A DNA stretch of 64,000 nucleotides from Streptomyces sp. NBC_00568 (GTDB taxonomy: Bacteria; Actinomycetota; Actinomycetes; Streptomycetales; Streptomycetaceae), in NCBI RefSeq assembly GCF_026341855.1, contig NZ_JAPENW010000001.1:3153001-3217000 (forward strand), written 5' to 3'. A program made the translations under genes and the position numbers. This document shows positions 50,010-58,227 of this stretch, one piece after another. The notes beneath the pieces are model-generated. The model was not told where the DNA came from, made no database searches, and saw only the letters and a list, made by a program, of their open reading frames with translations. Position 1 is the first letter of the stretch, and the number at the start of each line of letters is the position of its first letter.

Positions 50010-51293
50010 TCAGACGGTCATTGGGACACCGGCCGCGCCGTCGTCATCCTCCGGATCGTTGCCGTTACCCCTCAGGGCATCCCCCACCCGATCGAAGGCC
50101 GAACGCTGCGAGTCGAGTCGGACGAAGGTGTAGATGTCCATGGTCACGCGGATCGAGCTGTGGCCCAGGACTTCCATGATCATGCGGGCATCCGCGCCCT
50201 GTTCATGGAGGAGCGACGCGCACGTGTGGCGCAGGTCGTGAAAGCGGACCTTGCGGACGCCGGCCCGGATGGACAGCGCCTCGAAGGAACGGTTGAGGTT
50301 GCGCGGCTCGATGGGTGTCCCGTTCCGGGTCGTGAAGACGAGGCCCTGGCCCGTTCCCTTCCAGTTGTTCCCCGCTCCCTTTCGGTCGGCGATCTGCTGG
50401 GCGCGCTGAGCCCGGAGGGCGGTCACGCACTCAGCGGGCAGAGCCACACGGCGAGCCGAGCGCTGTGTCTTCGGCGCGACTATCAGCAACTCGCCGCCGA
50501 CCCGCTGAAGGGCCTGGCGGACGGTGAGAACGCCTTCGTGAAGGTCGACGTCCGACCAGCGGAGCCCGAGGAGCTCCCCGCGCCGCAGGCCGATGCGGAC
50601 CGCCAGCTCGTAGGCGGCCCACAGTCGGTTCTCCCGAGCCGCCGTCAGGAGCAGACGCCCCTCATTGACCGTGAGCGGTTCGATCTCGCGCTTCGTTCCC
50701 ATGCTCAGCTCCACGTTCCTGGCCACGTTGCGGGGCAACTCGTCCTCACGAACGGCGTGCTGGAGAGCGGCACGCATGATCACCAGCAGGAAGCGCACGG
50801 TCCGGTCGGACGGGAGCTTCTTGCAGCACTTGCCGAGGGCGCAGCAGCGCCGCTTGTGTTCCGGCCGCTTCTTGTCCTTGCCCTGCGCGCAGCACTGGCA
50901 GGTGGCGGCCGTCTTCGCGAGGAAGGCGCGGATGTCGCGGGCGGTCAGTCGGACCAGCTTCTTCCGGCCGAACTCCGTGGTGACGTAGTTACGAACGAGG
51001 GATTCGTAGTTGACGTAGGTCGTCCGGCGGACCTTGCCCTGCGCGACGTTTGTCAGCCAGTAGGCCAGGTACTCGGCGATGGTCATCTTGTTGGTGGCGA
51101 CCGGTAGGCCGCTGAGTGAGTTGGCCTTGAGCCTGGTGAGCTTCTCATGGGCGTCGTCCCAGGACTTGCCGTAGACGCTGCGCCGCTTGTAGGTGCCGTC
51201 AGTCGTGAGGACGTACGCGCTTCCCTCCCAGCGGCCGTCCTTCCGGAGGTAGATGGTCCCCTCGTTGTTGGAGTTCTTCTTCGGCTGGGCCAT
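50010..51293 (-). CDS. int: Tyrosine recombinase (AICE integrase)
   Basis: A 427-residue site-specific recombinase that integrates and excises the element at the tRNA. An arm-binding N-terminus and SAM-like core-binding domain precede the catalytic domain with Arg237 (GLRRGELLGL), His352 and Arg355 (HDLRHTCAS), His378 (LGHSS) and nucleophile Tyr388 (MDIYTF). A cysteine-rich insertion (residues about 132-157: CQCC ... CCALGKCC) is typical of Streptomyces element integrases and may bind metal. Its ATG overlaps the xis stop (TGATG), so both are co-expressed. Confidence 0.97.
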   Translation of the reverse strand: MAQPKKNSNNEGTIYLRKDGRWEGSAYVLTTDGTYKRRSVYGKSWDDAHEKLTRLKANSLSGLPVATNKMTIAEYLAYWLTNVAQGKVRRTTYVNYESLVRNYVTTEFGRKKLVRLTARDIRAFLAKTAATCQCCAQGKDKKRPEHKRRCCALGKCCKKLPSDRTVRFLLVIMRAALQHAVREDELPRNVARNVELSMGTKREIEPLTVNEGRLLLTAARENRLWAAYELAVRIGLRRGELLGLRWSDVDLHEGVLTVRQALQRVGGELLIVAPKTQRSARRVALPAECVTALRAQRAQQIADRKGAGNNWKGTGQGLVFTTRNGTPIEPRNLNRSFEALSIRAGVRKVRFHDLRHTCASLLHEQGADARMIMEVLGHSSIRVTMDIYTFVRLDSQRSAFDRVGDALRGNGNDPEDDDGAAGVPMTV

Positions 51294-51475
51294 CAGGCGG
51301 CTTCCTGTTCGGTGCGGAGGGAGATGTACGAGTCCACGGCGGCTTCGCTGATGCGTCGGCAGCGGCCGATCTTGAATGAGGCGAGTTCGCGGGAGCGGAT
51401 CAAGTCGTGGACCTTCCAGCGGCTGATGCCAAGACGCTCGGCGACCTGGTCCACGGTGAGCACGGCCGTCGTCAT
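51293..51475 (-). CDS. xis: Excisionase / MerR-like helix-turn-helix protein
   Basis: A 60-residue DNA-binding protein: VLTVDQVAERLGISRWKVHDLIRSRELASFKIGRCRRISEAAVDSYI is the excisionase/BldC-type winged helix. It should bind near the attachment sites and direct Int toward excision. It overlaps the RepSA-like gene (ATGA) upstream and int downstream, giving a compact repSA-xis-int unit as in pSAM2. A longer reading frame to 51766 runs into the repSA gene and is not used. Confidence 0.93.
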   Translation of the reverse strand: MTTAVLTVDQVAERLGISRWKVHDLIRSRELASFKIGRCRRISEAAVDSYISLRTEQEAA

Positions 51476-52935
51476 GCAGGCAGCAGCCCTTCTTGTTTGG
51501 CGCGTTGGGTGTGGGCGATGTCGTGGCGGACCTGGGCGGCGAGGAGTTCTTCGCCGGGGCGGTAGCCGCTGCTGAGGTAGGTCCAGGAGGAGGCGGTGAC
51601 GAGGGTGGTGTTCTCGTCGTTCACGGGGAGGCCGGCGCGGATGCGGGCGGCTTCGGCCTGGGCGGTGCGCCAGGCGCGGCGTACGTCGCGGAGTGCGCCG
51701 AGGGTGGTCGAGTAGGCGCGTGACTTGCTGGAGAAGTGGCCGCGGAAGCCGAGCATGTGGGCCCACTTCCAGAGCTTGAGGTGGGCGAACTCCGGGAGGT
51801 GGCCGAGGGCCCAGGCAGTGCGGATCATCTGCCGTGCGTGCTGCTGGACGGGAAGGTCTGTGAGGGGTTCGGCCTGGCCGGTGCCATCGCAGTCGGCGCA
51901 GAGGTCGCGGAAGCCGTCAGGGCCTCGTACTTGGCCGCGTCCGGCGCAGGGGCGGCATACGAGGGTGCGATCCACGGTGCCCGCGCCCTCGGCGTTCTTC
52001 GTGGCGTACTTGGCCACGTACCCGGCGACTTTGGCATCCGTGAGTTCGCCGTCCCCCAGGGCGGAGATCTGGTCCACCTTGAAGCGGTCGCCCCACCGGA
52101 TCACGCGATCACCGACGGCGTCCGACTCGACTGTGAGCCGGGCGCGCTCGACCGCCAGGCCGACGGCGATGCGGAGGGCATCGAAGGTGGCCCAGGGCGG
52201 GGCTGAGGTGGCGTGGCCGTCGGGACCGTCGAAGCGGACGACCGCGTGGAAGTGGACCAAGCCGCGTTGCTGGTATTCGGCGACCTTGGCGAAGGAGACG
52301 CGGAGGGCCGCGTTGAGCGCCTTCTGTGTCATGCCGAGGTGCTCGGCGAGGGCGCGGCGCAGGTAGGTGGTGAAGCGCGCCCATAGGGCTCCGGCATGAG
52401 CGTTCCAGAGGACGGCGCCGGTGTAGTCGTAGCTTGCCGGGCGGAGTGGGGTGCCGAGTTCCGGAGCGTCCTGGGGGTGGCTCTCGCCGCACAGGCAGGG
52501 GCGGGGCTTGCCCGCGTTGGTCGTGGGGCGGTTGTGGACGGGGCCGAAGGACGGGGCAGTGAGGGTGACGAAGGCGCGGGGGTGGTCGCGGACGGCTTCG
52601 CCGACGTTCTTGCCGCCAGACAGTCCGGCCTTGATCAGGTGGTAGGTGTCGGCCGCATAGAGACGGGAGCAGGAGGGGCAGCGGGAGGCGCGGCGGTTGC
52701 CACAGGTGGTGAGGAGGCGACCGGAGGGTTCGTCCTCGGAGCGGTAGGAGCGGACCACTTGCTTGGTGGTCTGGTCGGTGGTGACCGTCCAGCCGTGCAG
52801 GTTGACGGGGCTGGTGCAGCCGCGAAGGTCGCGGACCTGTTCGGTGACGCGGTCGAAGTCGTCGGTGTTGGCCAGTTCGACCAGGTCCCGCAGGCCGGGG
52901 CTGATGACGTGGCGCAGTTCGAGGGGGCGGCGCAT
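51472..52935 (-). CDS. repSA: RepSA-type replication initiator
   Basis: A 487-residue protein like the pSAM2 initiator, allowing rolling-circle replication of the excised element. It contains an HUH-like motif (GLVHFHAVVRFDG), zinc-type cysteine pairs (CPSC in the N-terminal third; CRPCAGRGQ ... CADCDGTGQ, a DnaJ-like zinc pair near residue 330), and the conserved SKSRAYSTTLGALRDVRR tail. Only a weak, distant ribosome-binding site precedes the ATG. The frame stays open upstream through a CHACGQQPER segment but offers no start there. Confidence 0.93.
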   Translation of the reverse strand: MRRPLELRHVISPGLRDLVELANTDDFDRVTEQVRDLRGCTSPVNLHGWTVTTDQTTKQVVRSYRSEDEPSGRLLTTCGNRRASRCPSCSRLYAADTYHLIKAGLSGGKNVGEAVRDHPRAFVTLTAPSFGPVHNRPTTNAGKPRPCLCGESHPQDAPELGTPLRPASYDYTGAVLWNAHAGALWARFTTYLRRALAEHLGMTQKALNAALRVSFAKVAEYQQRGLVHFHAVVRFDGPDGHATSAPPWATFDALRIAVGLAVERARLTVESDAVGDRVIRWGDRFKVDQISALGDGELTDAKVAGYVAKYATKNAEGAGTVDRTLVCRPCAGRGQVRGPDGFRDLCADCDGTGQAEPLTDLPVQQHARQMIRTAWALGHLPEFAHLKLWKWAHMLGFRGHFSSKSRAYSTTLGALRDVRRAWRTAQAEAARIRAGLPVNDENTTLVTASSWTYLSSGYRPGEELLAAQVRHDIAHTQRAKQEGLLPA

Positions 52936-53086
52936 GGGTGGCGGGGTGTCCCTTCTGGCGCGAGGGTGGGGACCTGCGGGCAGCAGCGATTCAGTGCGCT
53001 CGGGCTGCTGCCCGCAGGCATGACAGGTCGGGCCCAGGGGCGGGGCATCGGTGGAGAGTGCCGGGGAGGCCGGCGGAGGAATGGCC

Positions 53087-53785
53087 CTACAGGGCGGCGT
53101 GCAGCGCGGTGGCCATGGGCAGGCCGATCCCGAGTCGCGTCTTGAGCTGGGCCGCCGTGATCGGTTCGCCGTGCTCGGTGTGGTGGGACGTCGAGATGGA
53201 GCGTGCTTCGGTCAGCAGCGGCTCAGGAACCTTGACGGCAGGCGCAGCGGGAGCCGGTGCGATCTGAGGAGCGATCGGGGCCGGGGCCGGAAGGGTGAGG
53301 GGCACCGAAGGACGGGAGGCCTCCGTTGCCGTCTCGGACTGCGGGTCGATCTCGTCCAGAACGGGTTCCGAGACGGCGGGGCGCGCAACGGCGTGGAAGG
53401 CGCGTAGGAGTTGCGGGCCAACGGAGCCCCAGCCGAGGAGGAGAAGCGGGGCGACCGCGTCGACGGCGGCGCGGCCGTAGTGTCCGGCGACGATCGGTTC
53501 TGCGACGTTGAGGGCGAGGGTCAACAGCCCGGAGAAGTGCATAAGGCGGGTGGCAGCCGTCATCTGGTCGGCGGGCAGGCCGCGCAGGGAGAGGTAGCGA
53601 AGTGCGACCAGGAGTCCGACCACGGACAGATCCACCATCGGGGCGATGAGCGGTGCGATCGGACCAGGGACGCCGAGGCGCAGGGCGAGGGACCAGACGT
53701 TGCCGAAGGAGAAGACGAACGCCAGCGCGGCAATGACGATCATGACGACGGTAATGGTGCGCTGCGTGATCCGGTCTTCTGTCAT
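53087..53785 (-). CDS. Spd-type membrane protein (DUF2637)
   Basis: A 232-residue protein. Four membrane helices fill the first 115 residues (ITVVMIVIAALAFVFSFGNVWSLAL and others), then a Pro/Ala-rich linker and a C-terminal helix-turn-helix-like segment (ITAAQLKTRLGIGLPMATALHAAL). DUF2637 proteins occur in nearly all actinomycete conjugative elements, where Spd proteins aid spread of the element through the mycelium. It lies between tra and repSA on the same strand. Start ATG at 53785 with GAGGAGGTAAACACTC upstream. Confidence 0.88.
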   Translation of the reverse strand: MTEDRITQRTITVVMIVIAALAFVFSFGNVWSLALRLGVPGPIAPLIAPMVDLSVVGLLVALRYLSLRGLPADQMTAATRLMHFSGLLTLALNVAEPIVAGHYGRAAVDAVAPLLLLGWGSVGPQLLRAFHAVARPAVSEPVLDEIDPQSETATEASRPSVPLTLPAPAPIAPQIAPAPAAPAVKVPEPLLTEARSISTSHHTEHGEPITAAQLKTRLGIGLPMATALHAAL

Positions 53786-53844
53786 GAGTGTTTACCTCCT
53801 CTCCTGGGGTGTCGGGAACGTGCGAGAGCGGTAGGGCGGGCTGC

Positions 53845-55251
53845 TCAGACGTCGAGCTTGGTGAGGTCCACGTCCGCCATGCGAAGGCCGAGGAAGGCTT
53901 CCAGGAGGACGGAAGGGTCGGCGGTGAGATTGGCCGTCTGTTCGGCGACCTGAGCCGCTTCCGCGTCGAGCACGTAGGGCGTGCGGATGCGGGTGAAGCC
54001 GGGTTGCGACTGGTGGTTCATCGAGGCGACGCCGACGTAGGTGGGGTCCTGGAGGTTGATCGGGTTGGCGTCCGGCCATTCCCGGATCTCCTCGCCAAGC
54101 GCGGCCACGGATGCTTCGGCGGTCTTCTGAGCGAAGCTCAGACCCACGGGGCACACGTCGCGGATGAAGGTGGGGATCGCGTCGCCGGTGGACTTCTGAG
54201 TGGTGAGGATGACGAGCAGCCCCACGGACCGGCCCTTCTTCACCAGGTCCTCTACGAGCCGGGCGTTCTCGGCGGCGAGCGCGGCCAGCTTCTTCGTCTG
54301 CTGGTCGCTGCCCTTGTGGTCGCGGAAGTAGGTGTGGGCTTCGTCGATGATCAGCACGATCAGGGGCCAGTGTTCGGATGGGCCGACGTCCCACATGGAC
54401 TTCACGCCCAACATCTGGCGCACCGAGGCCGACCGGGTGCGACGGAGCTCCACCAGATGCCGGAACAGTTTGTTGGCCTCTTCCAGGTCATCGCCCACGA
54501 AGGCGAACATGCGCTGCACCCAGTCCGCGTAATCACCCTCGTACGCAGCCGACACCTTGCCGTCCGCGCAGGCGAACTGCACTGCGGGCGAGGGCGCCCA
54601 GTCAGAGAGAAGCCGGTTGATCAGGCTGGTCTTGCCGAAGCCCGGAAGGCCGGCCACGGTCACGCCGGGCACCTGCGTGAGGTTCACGGAGACGGGTTGC
54701 GCGTACTCGTCCAGGCCCAGATCCCACCGGGCTGTCTCTTCCGGTGGCTCACCAGTGGGGTGGTGCTCGGTGGGGAACTTCAGCGGGTCCAGTCGCACAC
54801 CCCGGATGAGGACCTGCCCAGGCTTGTCCTGGGTGACCGCGACCCGTGTGCACCGCCAGGCGTCCGCCAGATGCGGGCCCGCCTTTTGGAATTGCTGGAG
54901 CCCGACGCCAGGCAGGCACTGCGCTCGCGCGATCACTCCGTAGGCGTCGTGCTTCACCTTCAGGGTGGGGATAAGGACGCGGGGCTTGATGGGCCTGCCG
55001 TTCGTGTTCGCCAGCGACGCCAGCGCGGTTGGGGTCTTGTCCGTGGCCGACAGCTTGAGCATCGGTGCGAGTCGCTTCCAGCCCCACCGCACGCGTATGG
55101 CCTGCCATATGGACTGCCGGGTCATGGCGTCGGCGCGAACGTAGCGGGCCACCCACCAGACCGCCCATCCGACGAGCACGGCGAGCACTAGGGCGACGAC
55201 GAGCGGGACGTGACCGAAGATGCCTTCCGCCGGGGCGTTCGGATCCTTCAT
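53845..55251 (-). CDS. FtsK/SpoIIIE-like DNA translocase (Tra)
   Basis: A 468-residue transfer protein. One N-terminal membrane helix (LVVALVLAVLVGWAVWWVA) anchors a RecA-like motor with Walker A AGLPGFGKTS (Lys207) and Walker B LIVLIIDEAH. Proteins of this class move double-stranded element DNA between hyphae as hexamers, alone sufficient for mating. The length matches actinomycete element Tra proteins. ATG overlaps the stop of the 66-residue gene upstream (ATGA). Confidence 0.95.
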   Translation of the reverse strand: MKDPNAPAEGIFGHVPLVVALVLAVLVGWAVWWVARYVRADAMTRQSIWQAIRVRWGWKRLAPMLKLSATDKTPTALASLANTNGRPIKPRVLIPTLKVKHDAYGVIARAQCLPGVGLQQFQKAGPHLADAWRCTRVAVTQDKPGQVLIRGVRLDPLKFPTEHHPTGEPPEETARWDLGLDEYAQPVSVNLTQVPGVTVAGLPGFGKTSLINRLLSDWAPSPAVQFACADGKVSAAYEGDYADWVQRMFAFVGDDLEEANKLFRHLVELRRTRSASVRQMLGVKSMWDVGPSEHWPLIVLIIDEAHTYFRDHKGSDQQTKKLAALAAENARLVEDLVKKGRSVGLLVILTTQKSTGDAIPTFIRDVCPVGLSFAQKTAEASVAALGEEIREWPDANPINLQDPTYVGVASMNHQSQPGFTRIRTPYVLDAEAAQVAEQTANLTADPSVLLEAFLGLRMADVDLTKLDV

Positions 55252-55448
55252 GGGCGTATCTCCAACGGGTAGTAGAGGAAGGCCCCGAGGGCCGATTCGA
55301 GGGCCGCCCGATCCGCCGAGCAGCCGATGCGGGCGTAGCCGTAGCCGACGAGCACGGCCGCCACCGATTCGGTGAACCGGGCACCCGGCCCGGCGTGAGG
55401 CAGCGAGTAGCTGCGCTCAGCGCCGGACCAAAGATGGGTGTTGCTCAC
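55248..55448 (-). CDS. Small element protein of unknown function (66 residues)
   Basis: MSNTHLWSGAERSYSLPHAG... ends ALESALGAFLYYPLEIRP. No signal, membrane helix or known motif. It is locked between two genes by four-base overlaps (GTGA with the 116-residue gene, ATGA with tra), so it is very probably translated as part of the transfer operon. The function is unknown. Confidence 0.8.
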   Translation of the reverse strand: MSNTHLWSGAERSYSLPHAGPGARFTESVAAVLVGYGYARIGCSADRAALESALGAFLYYPLEIRP

Positions 55449-55795
55449 GCCGCCTCAGTGGCCGGGGCCACCAGGTCCAGCCGCCCCGCGCGGTAGGCGA
55501 TGCCGTCCGAGAGCGAGCCGTTGAAGATGCGCGCCCACGGCGTGGCGAACAGCTCCACCGGCATGACCGGGACACCCGGCCGGAGGCCGTTGGGGAGACC
55601 GGTCTCCGGAACGGTGATCTTCAGAGCCTCGGCACGGTCCTCCTCCATGAAGAAGAGGGTGATCGTGTAGAGCTTCGCGCCGGTCTCACGGTCGGTGGCG
55701 AACTGCGTCTTCTCCTGGTCCGCGTACTTGGGCACAGGCAGGGTGCCGACCATGAACGAGGAGGTGGGGAGCAGTCCAACACGGATACGCGCCAT
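55445..55795 (-). CDS. Conserved element protein, first gene of the transfer operon
   Basis: A 116-residue soluble protein (MARIRVGLLPTSSFMVGTLPVPKYADQEKTQ ... GLRPGVPVMPVELFATPWARIFNGSLSDGIAYRAGRL). It has a mixed alpha/beta look with no named domain. Proteins of this size regularly precede tra in actinomycete elements. ATG with AAAGGACCCAACTCCC upstream. It begins the minus-strand run 55795 to 50010, facing the divergent GntR repressor across an operator. Confidence 0.82.
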   Translation of the reverse strand: MARIRVGLLPTSSFMVGTLPVPKYADQEKTQFATDRETGAKLYTITLFFMEEDRAEALKITVPETGLPNGLRPGVPVMPVELFATPWARIFNGSLSDGIAYRAGRLDLVAPATEAA

Positions 55796-55902
55796 GGGAG
55801 TTGGGTCCTTTCGATTGCGCTCCGCCAGGGCAGCGGGGGGCGATCTCTATTGAACATAGCTGACCTAGCAGTGTCAAGTGAATCGGGTGAGCTAGGTATC
55901 AG

Positions 55903-55925
55903 CTGACATAGGCCACCTATGTCAG
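55903..55925. promoter_or_regulatory. Operator of the KorSA-like repressor
   Basis: CTGACATAGG (55903-55912) and CCTATGTCAG (55916-55925) form a perfect inverted repeat with a three-base spacer. Related half-sites (AGCTGACCTAGC at 55858-55869, GAGCTAGGTATC at 55890-55901) lie beside it in this AT-rich divergent promoter. The arrangement fits a GntR repressor shutting off both the transfer operon and itself. Confidence 0.75.
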
Positions 55926-55966
55926 TGGGGTGTGCTAGGGGTGCTAGAAATCGCTACTCTTGGGCC

Positions 55967-56458
55967 ATGAGCCCCGCGCCAGAGAGCAAGCAGGACCGTC
56001 GGCCGCCGTATCAGCACGCTGCCGACGAGCTTCGGCGCGACCTCTTGCAAGGACGGATCAAGCCTGGCGAGCAGATGCCGTCCATTCGCGAGCTACAGGA
56101 ACGCTTCGGCGTGGCCAACATGACCGCCAGATCCGCGCTCAACGTGCTACGCGACGAGGGCTTGATCTACACGATCCATGGGCGGGGCAGCTTCGTCGCG
56201 GACCACAACGCCGGCGGGGAGCTCTCAGCCAACTACACCGCTCCAGCCTGGTACTTGGCGAACAAGAACGAGGGCTCCGACCAGGCAGGGCAGGGGGAGG
56301 GAGAGCCCGACGGCGCCGAAACTGTCGATGCTGCCGGGACCACCCTTGCTGAAGTACTCGCCGCACTACGTGACGAGATCCGTGTTCTCAGCGCTGATCA
56401 TCAGGAGCTGCGGCGCGAGGTCGAGGAACTGAAGGCAGCTCAGCAGCCGAAGCTGTAG
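55967..56458 (+). CDS. GntR-family regulator (KorSA-like)
   Basis: A 163-residue protein. The GntR winged helix occupies residues 15-85 (DELRRDLLQGRIKPGEQMPSIRELQERFGVANMTARSALNVLRDEGLIYTIHGRGSFVA). A linker and a C-terminal coiled coil (LAEVLAALRDEIRVLSADHQELRREVEELKAAQ) follow, probably for dimerisation. In pSAM2, KorSA silences the activator and transfer genes. ATG 55967 is preferred: the earlier GTG at 55919 lies inside the operator. A TAGAAA box lies about 20 bases upstream, so the transcript has a very short leader. Confidence 0.88.
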   Translation: MSPAPESKQDRRPPYQHAADELRRDLLQGRIKPGEQMPSIRELQERFGVANMTARSALNVLRDEGLIYTIHGRGSFVADHNAGGELSANYTAPAWYLANKNEGSDQAGQGEGEPDGAETVDAAGTTLAEVLAALRDEIRVLSADHQELRREVEELKAAQQPKL

Positions 56459-56615
56459 TCCTGAACTGGGCCACTTCCTCTCGCAACTCCCTGGTCTCCT
56501 TGCTGAGGCGGGTGACCATGGCCCGCATCTCTTCGATCAGTGCGACTACCTGATCCGCGTCCCCGACCTGAATGCTGGTCGACCCCATTTCGTTGTCCGG
56601 TGTGTACTCGGTCAT
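56388..56615 (-). CDS. Small coiled-coil protein overlapping the GntR gene
   Basis: A 75-residue acidic protein: MTEYTPDNEMGSTSIQVGDADQ then a heptad-like stretch (VVALIEEMRAMVTRLSKETRELREEVAQFRT) and a Pro/Arg tail. It is read convergently and overlaps the last 71 bases of the GntR gene on the opposite strand. ATG with GCGGGAAGCG upstream. The hydrophilic N-terminus and coiled coil argue for a real protein, but overlap and size leave doubt. It could pair with the coiled coil of the GntR protein. Confidence 0.5.
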   Translation of the reverse strand: MTEYTPDNEMGSTSIQVGDADQVVALIEEMRAMVTRLSKETRELREEVAQFRTTASAAELPSVPRPRAAAPDDQR

Positions 56616-57320
56616 CGCTTCCCGCCTGCCGCCGTGCCGCCGTTCCGTGCCGCACTTGCTCGAACCGTCGGGGCTCGCCCACGGCATCCGTGTCTCTCCC
56701 CGGTCGATCGACTACTGGCCTGCGGTGCTGTTCAGAGTTTCTTTACTGGATCAAGGCGGCCCGCCTACGGCGGTCCGCGCGCGCTGGCGGCCGGGGGCCG
56801 CCGCCGCTCCCTGTCTCCGCCACCGCTGCGCCGGCCCCCGGCCACTCAGTGCGCAGCACCGACGAGGCAGACAGCCAAGCCAGGCAGAGGCTCGCCCAGC
56901 CCGAGCACCAGGACCACGACCAGGTCCAGGCCGAGCAAGTACGATCCCGCCGTCCGGATGGCCGCCGTTTCGAAACCGGGAAGCGTGGCTGATGCCGGTA
57001 CGGGGTTGCTGGAGACATACGTGACGGGTGCTCGTTCGGCGCACGCGCTGCCGTGGCTGACTTTCGGTGGCACAGGTCGAACAGTGCTGCCTATGTGTGG
57101 ACTTCCACCGCTCTCTCCTCCAACTCGACGACAGACAACAGGGGTTGTAGCCGCACCCGAATCCGAGCACGCCGACCGCCCCGGTACCATCGGCACCGGG
57201 GTCCTGATCAGGGCTTCCGCGACCGGACCACCCGGAATGCTGTCGAGGCTGAGGGGTGGTCCGGTCTTTTGCTGTTGTCGTCCGCGTACGTGCGACGCGA
57301 GACGGGTTGGGGTTTCGAGG
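56616..57320. other. 705-base stretch of the element with no supported gene
   Basis: Open frames exist on both strands but are Pro/Arg-rich, change composition and lack ribosome-binding sites. The right part carries two hairpins: CCCCGGTACC/GGCACCGGGG (57179-57201) and a terminator with a T-run on the plus strand (57221-57270), implying a plus-strand transcript that ends here. Confidence 0.6.
57221..57270 (+). terminator. Plus-strand intrinsic terminator with no known gene before it
   Basis: GACCGGACCACCC (57221-57233) pairs perfectly with 57254-57266 and is followed by TTTT. The nearest plus-strand gene ends 760 bases upstream, so a short non-coding RNA or unrecognised small gene probably lies between. 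The hairpin also sits 51 bases beyond the stop of the minus-strand kinase gene. Confidence 0.7.
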
Positions 57321-58157
57321 TCAGATCAAGGCCTTGCCCACCTCGTAGATGGTGGGCCGGTCCCCCGGCCCGTGGCTGAGCATCGCGTCGACCAGTTCGC
57401 CCAGCTCACCGGGCACCTTCACGCGCCGACGCCGACCGTTGGCTACTGCCTCCCGCTGCACGGGGCGCGGAGCGTCGTCCGGGTACTCGACCGCCCGCCA
57501 GCCCGTGGCGGAGATGAGCAGCGAGGCCCCGAGAGCGTAGATATCCGCTTCCTGAGTCGGCTCCGCTTCCCCAGTGTTGAGCACGCTGCGCGCGATCTCC
57601 GGCGCCTCGTAGTGGACGAGGCAGCCGCGGAACGGGAAGTCGTACCCCTGGGGCACCTGTCCGCCCCGGGCCAAGGCGAGATCGATGAGGTGCGTCCGTT
57701 CCGGCCCGATGATGAAGTGGGCAGGCTGCACATCACCGTGAGCCCAGCCCCGCACGTGGAGATCAGCCAAGGCTTCAACACATCCCAGCGCCACGCTGGT
57801 GTGGGCCTTGATGGACGAGCCCGCCTTACGGCATGGCTCCCACAGCCTGTAAAGGTCTGGCCCTTCGTGCCACGGCTGAAAGTTCCACCAGCCGTGCTCC
57901 CATTCGCCGTACGCGACTTGGTCGACGCCGAGGCGATGCAGGACCGCACCCTCGCGTGCGGGCGCGAGCGCTGTCCAGGGCTGGGCAGGCCACTCGGCCG
58001 TGGCCTCGATCGGATATCCGAGCTTCACAGCGAAGTGGCCCCGATGGCTCTCCACCTCCCAGACCGCGGAGCCGCGACGATTGATGACCAGTTGCTGCGA
58101 CGTGGGCATGAGCGCGTCGAGCACCACGATCGGCAGTTCAGAGGTTGGGCCGGACAA
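57321..58157 (-). CDS. Serine/threonine protein-kinase-like protein
   Basis: A 278-residue cytosolic kinase-fold protein. ATP lysine Lys45 (FAVKLGYP), catalytic loop WAHGDVQPAHFI (His140, Asp142) and metal-binding Asp159 (HLIDLALA, in place of DFG) are visible, followed by an APE-like YEAPEIA and DIYALGASL. The glycine-rich loop is reduced (RRGSAVWEV). I favour TTG at 58157: GGAGGGAG precedes it, and the upstream hairpin at 58180-58212 would otherwise lie inside the gene. GTG 58193 is possible. The target is unknown. It is paired with the cysteine-tailed protein upstream. Confidence 0.82.
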   Translation of the reverse strand: MSGPTSELPIVVLDALMPTSQQLVINRRGSAVWEVESHRGHFAVKLGYPIEATAEWPAQPWTALAPAREGAVLHRLGVDQVAYGEWEHGWWNFQPWHEGPDLYRLWEPCRKAGSSIKAHTSVALGCVEALADLHVRGWAHGDVQPAHFIIGPERTHLIDLALARGGQVPQGYDFPFRGCLVHYEAPEIARSVLNTGEAEPTQEADIYALGASLLISATGWRAVEYPDDAPRPVQREAVANGRRRRVKVPGELGELVDAMLSHGPGDRPTIYEVGKALI

Positions 58158-58179
58158 GATCTCTTCTCCCTCCGAGCGA

Positions 58180-58212
58180 ACGCGGCCGACCACGAGTCGA
58201 GGCCGGCCGCGT
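58180..58212 (-). terminator. Hairpin between the cysteine-tailed protein and kinase genes
   Basis: ACGCGGCCG and CGGCCGCGT are perfect nine-base arms 15 bases apart, 15 bases beyond the stop of the upstream minus-strand gene. It could terminate or attenuate transcription entering the kinase gene. Confidence 0.55.
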
Positions 58213-58227
58213 CGCTTTTGTCGTGAG

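Noticed and set aside
51476..51766. Longer excisionase
   Set aside because: The upstream part lies inside the repSA coding region and is Arg/Pro-rich. The ATG at 51475 overlaps the repSA stop and starts the HTH domain.
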